Made by a program: the position numbers and the translations under genes
Origin: Erysipelotrichaceae bacterium
Lineage (GTDB): Bacteria; Bacillota_I; Bacilli_A; Erysipelotrichales; Erysipelotrichaceae
DNA: 9,902 bases
NCBI GenBank assembly: GCA_003510215.1
Contig: DOKQ01000027.1
Location: 1 to 9,902 of the forward strand
Direction: 5' to 3'
In this document: positions 7,072 through 9,902 of the stretch, piece by piece
Position numbering within the stretch: the stretch's first letter is position 1
Layout: each line of letters opens with the position of its first letter
The notes under the pieces: model-generated
What the model was told of the DNA's origin: nothing
Database searches by the model: none
The model's input: only the letters and a program-made list of their open reading frames with translations

Positions 7072-7084
7072 GTGAAATTTCTAT

Positions 7085-7120
7085 TATTTTCATATATTTT
7101 CATGAAAATTAATGAAAATA
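7085..7120. repeat. Symmetric array of four ATTTTCAT half-sites (putative operator)
   Basis: ATTTTCAT occurs at 7086-7093 and 7096-7103. Its reverse complement ATGAAAAT occurs at 7102-7109 and 7112-7119. Like-oriented copies are 10 bp apart, one helical turn, and the whole array is symmetric about 7102.5 with only two mismatched base pairs over 36 bp. The centre lies about 66 bp upstream of the predicted glnN start and about 80 bp upstream of the predicted start of the gene at 7203. It could be an operator for a dimeric regulator or an AT-rich UP-like element. Confidence 0.6.
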
Positions 7121-7144
7121 TATACCAATAAATTATTCCTGAAT

Positions 7145-7160
7145 TGTGATTTGAGTCACT
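7145..7160 (+). promoter_or_regulatory. CRP-like dyad upstream of the rubredoxin-like gene
   Basis: TGTGA-N6-TCACT matches the CRP-type consensus TGTGA-N6-TCACA at 9 of 10 bases. It also fits the form reported for Bacillus subtilis Fnr sites. It is centred about 30 bp upstream of the predicted start at about 7183, overlapping the -35 zone, which favours repression. The window's own FNR-type regulator has the ExxSR helix that prefers TTGA half-sites, so another Crp/Fnr protein would be the likelier ligand. Confidence 0.4.
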
Positions 7161-7167
7161 TTATTTA

Positions 7168-7176
7168 TGATATAAT
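7168..7176 (+). promoter_or_regulatory. Extended -10 promoter of the rubredoxin-like gene
   Basis: TGATATAAT combines a perfect TATAAT with the TGN extension. No strong -35 is visible at the normal spacing. The start is predicted near 7183, giving a leader of about 20 nt that contains GGGAGG (7191-7196). Confidence 0.68.
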
Positions 7177-7202
7177 GATTGTAACGAGATGGGAGGTAGC
7201 GT

Positions 7203-7535
7203 ATGAAACTCGTAAAATGTCAGGTTTGTGGATTGGTATTGGCTGAGGATGAATTGCATGAGCATTGCCCGAAGTGTAATGCACCCAAAGAGAAGTTTGA
7301 TGTACTTAGTGATGAAGATGCTGCGAAGATTGAGCGCTCTGAGTTCACCAATGGATTACACCTTGAACTAATTAAGTTGTGTAGAGAAATCGAAGATTTG
7401 GCTGCAAGTGGTATTGAGGATGCATTGGATCCGGCCTGCGTGAAAGTATTTAAGAAGGCTAAGGCAGACGCGTTTATGATTCGCCGCATGTGTAAAGCAG
7501 AGTTGGCAGGTCATGTGTCGAAAGGCAAATGGTAA
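7203..7535 (+). CDS. Rubredoxin-like zinc/iron-ribbon protein
   Basis: A 110-residue protein. The N-terminal 35 residues form a rubredoxin-type knuckle pair, KCQVCG (C6, C9) and HCPKCNAPKEKF (C22, C25), like the C-terminal domain of rubrerythrins. Four Cys sulfurs would hold one Fe or Zn. The rest (about 36-110) is predicted helical, with SEFTNGLHLELIKL and a C-terminal AELAGHVSKGKW, and has no complete di-iron ExxH set, so it is not a full rubrerythrin. In anaerobes such domains usually take part in electron transfer or peroxide defence; the role here is not shown by sequence. GGGAGG precedes the ATG by six bases. It is monocistronic, divergent from glnN, with its own promoter and terminator. 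Confidence 0.8.
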   Translation: MKLVKCQVCGLVLAEDELHEHCPKCNAPKEKFDVLSDEDAAKIERSEFTNGLHLELIKLCREIEDLAASGIEDALDPACVKVFKKAKADAFMIRRMCKAELAGHVSKGKW

Positions 7536-7558
7536 AACCCGAGATTCTCGGGTTTTTT
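7535..7558 (+). terminator. Terminator of the rubredoxin-like gene
   Basis: AAACCCGA, loop GATTC, TCGGGTTT followed by further Ts (six-T run 7553-7558). It begins at the last base of the stop codon. This is a compact, convincing intrinsic terminator. Confidence 0.88.
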
Positions 7559-7570
7559 CGTGAAATAACT

Positions 7571-7603
7571 TTCACTTTGTGAAGGATAGTGAATGTTTCA
7601 CTA
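7571..7603. repeat. Double TTCAC/GTGAA dyad upstream of the lipoprotein gene (putative operator)
   Basis: Two adjacent inverted repeats share the same half-site. TTCAC-TTT-GTGAA lies at 7571-7583, and TAGTGAA-TGT-TTCACTA at 7587-7603 has perfect 7-bp arms. The second covers the -35 position (about 7596-7601) of the promoter at 7616-7624, a place expected for a repressor. Neither is followed by a T run, so they are not terminators; the rubredoxin-like gene already has one upstream. Confidence 0.55.
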
Positions 7604-7615
7604 CCTATCGTTGTG

Positions 7616-7624
7616 TGATATAAT
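7616..7624 (+). promoter_or_regulatory. Extended -10 promoter of the lipoprotein gene
   Basis: TGATATAAT, identical to the element upstream of the gene at 7203, with no good -35. The predicted start is near 7631, immediately before the GAGGTG ribosome binding site at 7632-7637, so the leader is only about 13 nt. Confidence 0.62.
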
Positions 7625-7643
7625 CACCTACGAGGTGAAATTG

Positions 7644-8114
7644 ATGAAGAAAGTATTCGTTATACTTATCCTAGTTGCACTATGGGGTTGCTCTGCATCA
7701 CCCGTTAGTGCCCGCAAACAGTTTGATGATTTACAGCGTATTTCATTTGATGAATTGGATGAGATGCTAAAGAATAAAGTGACAGGGATATTCTATTTTG
7801 GCTGGGTTGAAGGGTGTGGTGATGCCACAAACATTCAGAACAATTATTTCGAGAAACGACTCAGTGATCAACCGATGTTAAAAGACCTTATCTATGTCAT
7901 TGACCTTGACGAACATCTTCCTGCAGGATTATCGGATAAAGATGCACGGCAACCGATGATCGATGCGTATGATGTATCATACTCTCCAACACTGATTTGG
8001 GTTGTGGATGGTGTGACCGTAAACAAGATTGAGTGGACACCCCTTACCAGTGATCCAGTCACAGGTATATCCGCAGATGTGATTGATGCTTTTCTACGTG
8101 AAGCAGGGTACTAA
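7644..8114 (+). CDS. Thioredoxin-fold lipoprotein with a single active-site Cys
   Basis: A 156-residue exported protein. MKKVFVILILVALWGC is a short lipoprotein signal peptide with lipobox L13-W14-G15-C16, so lipid attachment at C16 to the outer face of the membrane is expected. Trp at -2 is unusual for a lipobox. The remainder suggests a thioredoxin fold like that of the bacteriocin-transport accessory group: a strand TGIFYFGW (47-54), then EGCGDA where CxxC would be, with only C58 present, and VSYSPTLIWVVDG (111-123) containing the cis-Pro position P115. Without the second Cys it could not run a normal dithiol-disulfide exchange. The ATG at 7644 is chosen over an in-frame ATG at 7593 because GAGGTG lies six bases before it and the signal peptide starts there. 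It has its own promoter and terminator. Function is unknown. Confidence 0.75.
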   Translation: MKKVFVILILVALWGCSASPVSARKQFDDLQRISFDELDEMLKNKVTGIFYFGWVEGCGDATNIQNNYFEKRLSDQPMLKDLIYVIDLDEHLPAGLSDKDARQPMIDAYDVSYSPTLIWVVDGVTVNKIEWTPLTSDPVTGISADVIDAFLREAGY

Positions 8115-8146
8115 AAAACTCAAGCGATGACTCGCTTGAGTTTTTT
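8113..8146. terminator. Bidirectional terminator between the lipoprotein and NifU-like genes
   Basis: ACTCAAGCGA, loop TGAC, TCGCTTGAGT, flanked by six As on the left and six Ts on the right, so it forms a U-tailed hairpin on both strands. It starts within the lipoprotein stop codon and ends at the NifU-like gene stop. Confidence 0.92.
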
Positions 8147-8382
8147 CATCCTTCGAAAATCCGTACTTCGGTAACCTGAGGGATTTCATCCATCAAAATG
8201 GCTTCCACTCCAAGTTTAATTGTATCGTCTGCCGCATAGCAGCCGACACAGGCACCAAGCATTTTGACATAGACGATTCCCTGATCATCTATACTTACAA
8301 ATTCAACGTCACCACCATCACGTTGGATGTAGGGACGGATTTTATCTAATGTATCAACAATGAGTTCTTCAAGTTCATTCAT
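8146..8382 (-). CDS. NifU C-terminal-domain (Nfu-type) Fe-S protein
   Basis: A 78-residue stand-alone NifU C-terminal domain (PF01106 type). The RPYIQRDGGDVEFVSI block (16-31) and GACVGC (C45, C48 as CxxC) followed by a helix TIKLGVEAILMDEIP are characteristic. Dimers of such proteins hold a transient Fe-S cluster between their CxxC pairs and pass it to apoproteins. The role fits the Fe-S-dependent FNR-type regulator elsewhere in the window, though no direct link is shown. The ATG at 8382 is supported by AAGGTGG (8391-8397) eight bases upstream. That site overlaps the stop of the preceding YuiD-like gene, with a 13-base gap between the genes, so the two are co-transcribed. A longer in-frame start at 8436 lies inside the YuiD-like gene and has no such support. 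Confidence 0.9.
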   Translation of the reverse strand: MNELEELIVDTLDKIRPYIQRDGGDVEFVSIDDQGIVYVKMLGACVGCYAADDTIKLGVEAILMDEIPQVTEVRIFEG

Positions 8383-8395
8383 ATATATTACCACC

Positions 8396-8851
8396 TTATC
8401 GTAAAAAGTATAACAGACCACCGATGAGTAAGCCAACTAGGATGCCTCCTAGAACCTCAGTCCATTTGTGGCCCAGGACTTCCTTAATCTTTAATAAATA
8501 AATAGGATCATCCAGCTTTGTCTGCGTCAGCGTCTGAATATCCTTGATCAGCTGTTGGGTGATTCGAATATTCTGTCCGGCGTAGTAGCGGACATTGGCC
8601 GCATCATATGCCACAATCATACCAAACATCAGCGTCACAGCGAATATGGTTGAGTTGAAATTCTCAACAATTCCCACAGATAGAGTGAGTGCTGTCACTG
8701 TGGATGTGTGTGAACTCGGAAAACCACCACTTTCAATAATTAAATGTGGTCGCCATTGACGGGTACGTAGATAGTGAAATATGGGTTTTAGTAGTTGTGC
8801 AACGATATTTGCCAATATCGCTGCCCAAAACGGGTACATTTTTCCAAGCAC
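8396..8851 (-). CDS. YuiD-like divergent PAP2 family membrane protein
   Basis: A 151-residue protein of the DUF212/PF02681 family, similar to Bacillus YuiD and related to acid phosphatase/vanadium haloperoxidase (PAP2) enzymes. Signature blocks are GGFPSSHTS (42-50), YDAANVRYYAGQ (82-93) and LGHKWTEVLGG (126-136), with hydrophobic segments at about 6-22, 50-82 and 133-150. The SSH and GHxxxE elements recall PAP2 catalytic motifs, so a membrane phosphatase acting on a lipid or isoprenoid phosphate is possible but unproven. The start is a GTG: AGAGGTG (8859-8865) lies seven bases before it, while the nearby ATG at 8858 is out of frame and the in-frame ATG at 8839 is too far from the site. It is followed in operon by the NifU-like gene. 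Confidence 0.87.
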   Translation of the reverse strand: MLGKMYPFWAAILANIVAQLLKPIFHYLRTRQWRPHLIIESGGFPSSHTSTVTALTLSVGIVENFNSTIFAVTLMFGMIVAYDAANVRYYAGQNIRITQQLIKDIQTLTQTKLDDPIYLLKIKEVLGHKWTEVLGGILVGLLIGGLLYFLR

Positions 8852-8872
8852 AAAACATCACCTCTGCGGATA

Positions 8873-8881
8873 ATTATAACA
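8873..8881 (-). promoter_or_regulatory. Extended -10 promoter of the YuiD-like/NifU-like operon
   Basis: TGTTATAAT on the minus strand, a perfect -10 with TGN extension and no good -35. The predicted start is near 8866, immediately before the AGAGGTG site, giving a leader of about 15 nt. Its upstream region contains the divergent promoter of the S1-domain gene. Confidence 0.62.
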
Positions 8882-8896
8882 CAAAAACGAGTTGTA

Positions 8897-8905
8897 TGTT
8901 ATAAT
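8897..8905 (+). promoter_or_regulatory. Extended -10 promoter of the S1-domain gene and pgi
   Basis: TGTTATAAT on the plus strand, the mirror image of the element at 8873-8881. The predicted start is near 8912, giving a leader of about 21 nt that contains AAAGGTGG. The two -10 elements are arms of one inverted repeat with a 15-base centre. Confidence 0.65.
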
Positions 8906-8932
8906 AACAATGCTACAGAAAGGTGGTTCTCG

Positions 8933-9298
8933 ATGATTTTACCTGGACAAATTGTGGAAGGCGTGGTCACTGGTATTCAACCCTATGGCGCGTTTGTGTA
9001 CATCGATGAGAATACAAATGGATTAATCCATATTTCCGAATTATCGGATTCTTTTGTGCGCGACATTCATCAATATGTTCAAGTTGGCGACCGTGTTCGT
9101 CTGAAAGTTATCGATGTGGATCAGGATCATCACCAGTTGCGTCTTTCGCTTAAAGCCGCTCGTCAGCAAACCTTGCGACGTCAGAAAAAGCAGGCGCGGA
9201 TGGTGAAACTACCAAAGAGCACTCACGGGTTTTCAAGTTTGGCAAAGAAGTTGCCTGAGTGGATTAATCAAGCAAAAAAGGAGAATCAACATGATTAA
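8933..9298 (+). CDS. yugI: S1-domain RNA-binding protein (GSP13/YugI type)
   Basis: A 121-residue protein. One S1 RNA-binding OB fold covers about residues 3-76: GQIVEGVVTGIQPYGAFVYI (5-24), GLIHISELSDSFV (30-42), VQVGDRVRLKVIDVD (50-64) and LRLSLKAA. A basic tail (about 80-121, including RRQKKQARMVKLPK) follows. This matches the general stress protein 13/YugI group, whose members associate with ribosomes and affect translation. The ATG at 8933 is supported by AAAGGTGG (8918-8925) seven bases before it. An in-frame upstream start at 8795 would overlap the divergent promoter and lies before the S1 fold. It overlaps pgi by eight bases and is followed by it, as neighbouring genes do in Bacillus. 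It is probably cotranscribed and translationally coupled with pgi. Confidence 0.87.
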   Translation: MILPGQIVEGVVTGIQPYGAFVYIDENTNGLIHISELSDSFVRDIHQYVQVGDRVRLKVIDVDQDHHQLRLSLKAARQQTLRRQKKQARMVKLPKSTHGFSSLAKKLPEWINQAKKENQHD

Positions 9299-9902
9299 CG
9301 TCAATTTAACACATGTACAGAATCGTGAAAAAGTCGCACAGTTTCAAACAAAAGTAAATGAAATTCATGGCTGGATTAGCGATAAAACCGGTAAAGGTAA
9401 TGATTTTTTAGGTTGGGTCGATTGGGCAACAACCTATGATAAAGATGAGTTTGACCGCCTTAAAAAAACGGCTAAGCGTATTGCGGAAGACGCAGATGTC
9501 TTTTTGGTTTGTGGTATTGGTGGATCATATCTTGGCGCTCGAGCAGCCATAGAATTTACTCAAGGGTTGTTTGGAAAGAAGGATATTGAGGTTGTTTATG
9601 TAGGAAATACCTTCTCCTCTACAGCGATTGCTCAGATTATGGCATCACTTGAAGGTAAAAGTGTTTACTGCAATGTAATCTCGAAATCAGGAACAACCAC
9701 AGAGACAGCATTGGCGTTCCGTCTGATTCGTCAGTACATTGAAAAGACATATGGCGTAGAGGAAGCTTCAAAACGTATTATCGCCACTACAGATAAAGCA
9801 AGAGGAACACTCAAGCAGTTGGCGGATGCGAAAGGATATGAAACCTTTAGTATTCCGGATGATATTGGTGGACGTTACTCCGTCTTGACCTCGGTTGGAT
9901 TA
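9291..9902 (+). CDS. pgi: Glucose-6-phosphate isomerase (5' part, cut by window end)
   Basis: The first 204 codons of Pgi, which interconverts glucose 6-phosphate and fructose 6-phosphate in glycolysis. The frame is open to the last base of the window. Strong family blocks are DFLGWVDWATTYDKDEFDR (38-56), VCGIGGSYLGARAAIE (73-88), NVISKSGTTTETALAFR (128-144, the sugar-phosphate-binding loop) and IPDDIGGRYSVLTSVGL (188-204). These closely follow Bacillus-type enzymes. AAGGAG (9278-9283) lies seven bases before the ATG, inside the end of the S1-domain gene, whose stop comes eight bases into pgi. About half of the usual length of roughly 450 residues is present; the rest lies beyond the edge. 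Confidence 0.96.
   Translation, partial: MINVNLTHVQNREKVAQFQTKVNEIHGWISDKTGKGNDFLGWVDWATTYDKDEFDRLKKTAKRIAEDADVFLVCGIGGSYLGARAAIEFTQGLFGKKDIEVVYVGNTFSSTAIAQIMASLEGKSVYCNVISKSGTTTETALAFRLIRQYIEKTYGVEEASKRIIATTDKARGTLKQLADAKGYETFSIPDDIGGRYSVLTSVGL

Noticed and set aside
7060..7085. GlnR/TnrA-type box over the glnN promoter.
   Set aside because: A TGTAA half is present but the second half does not match TNACA at the right spacing.
7013..7202. Riboswitch or T-box upstream of glnN or the rubredoxin-like gene.
   Set aside because: Predicted leaders are about 20-24 nt and hold only the ribosome binding sites. The visible dyads lie upstream of the predicted transcript starts.
7593..7643. Longer start for the lipoprotein gene at 7593.
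   Set aside because: It would include the promoter -10 and put 17 extra residues before a clean lipoprotein signal peptide.
8383..8436. Longer start for the NifU-like gene at 8436.
   Set aside because: It lies inside the upstream YuiD-like gene and lacks a ribosome binding site; the start at 8382 has AAGGTGG.
8795..8932. Longer start for the S1-domain gene at 8795.
   Set aside because: It runs antisense through the YuiD-like gene start and both divergent promoters; the extra residues match nothing in the S1 family.
1..9902. Mobile element, prophage, CRISPR array or toxin-antitoxin pair.
   Set aside because: No transposase, integrase, regular spacer repeats, or paired small antagonistic genes are visible; all larger frames are housekeeping or transport genes.

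Overview
The window reads as ordinary chromosomal DNA from a low-GC, Gram-positive-type bacterium (Bacillota). The pointers are AT-rich spacers, strong AGGAGG-like ribosome binding sites, stem-loop plus U-run terminators, a type III glutamine synthetase, a DegV protein, a YuiD-type PAP2-like protein, and a GSP13/YugI-type S1 protein overlapping pgi. I lean towards an Erysipelotrichia-like or related lineage, but the sequence alone does not settle that. TGG is used for Trp and TAA, TGA and TAG all serve as stops, so the genetic code looks standard. No phage, IS element, CRISPR array, tRNA or rRNA was seen. No gene-free stretch exceeds 300 bases; the longest, about 190 bases at 7013-7202, is rich in regulatory signals.

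Layout: (1) 45-1190, plus strand, an AI-2E/PerM-family membrane protein, ending at a bidirectional terminator. (2) 3957-1221, minus strand, a three-gene operon: a 70-residue HMA metal-binding protein, a P1B-type heavy-metal ATPase (start and stop overlap by 4 bases) and an FNR-type regulator (14-base gap). (3) 4871-4035, minus, a DegV fatty-acid-binding-type protein. (4) 7012-4934, minus, glutamine synthetase III. (5) 7203-7535, plus, a small rubredoxin-like protein. (6) 7644-8114, plus, a thioredoxin-fold lipoprotein. (7) 8851-8146, minus, a YuiD-like protein plus a NifU C-terminal-domain protein. (8) 8933 to the window end, plus, an S1-domain RNA-binding protein and the first 204 codons of glucose-6-phosphate isomerase.

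The most interesting part is region 2. The regulator carries all four cysteine positions of the E. coli FNR [4Fe-4S] oxygen sensor and the ExxSR recognition helix. A near-consensus FNR box, TTGATGTATGTCAA, lies about 41 bp upstream of the predicted operon start, the classical class II activation position. The ATPase has CPG instead of CPC in its metal-binding membrane helix and His-Glu in the last helix, so its metal specificity does not follow from the standard P1B classes. Together these suggest an autoregulated, anaerobically induced metal-export module of uncertain metal.

Other regulatory structure: four symmetric ATTTTCAT half-sites and a CRP-like dyad between glnN and the rubredoxin-like gene; a double TTCAC dyad over the lipoprotein promoter; and two divergent promoters built into one inverted repeat between the YuiD-like gene and the S1-domain gene. 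Predicted 5' leaders are uniformly short (about 13-24 nt), leaving no room for riboswitches.
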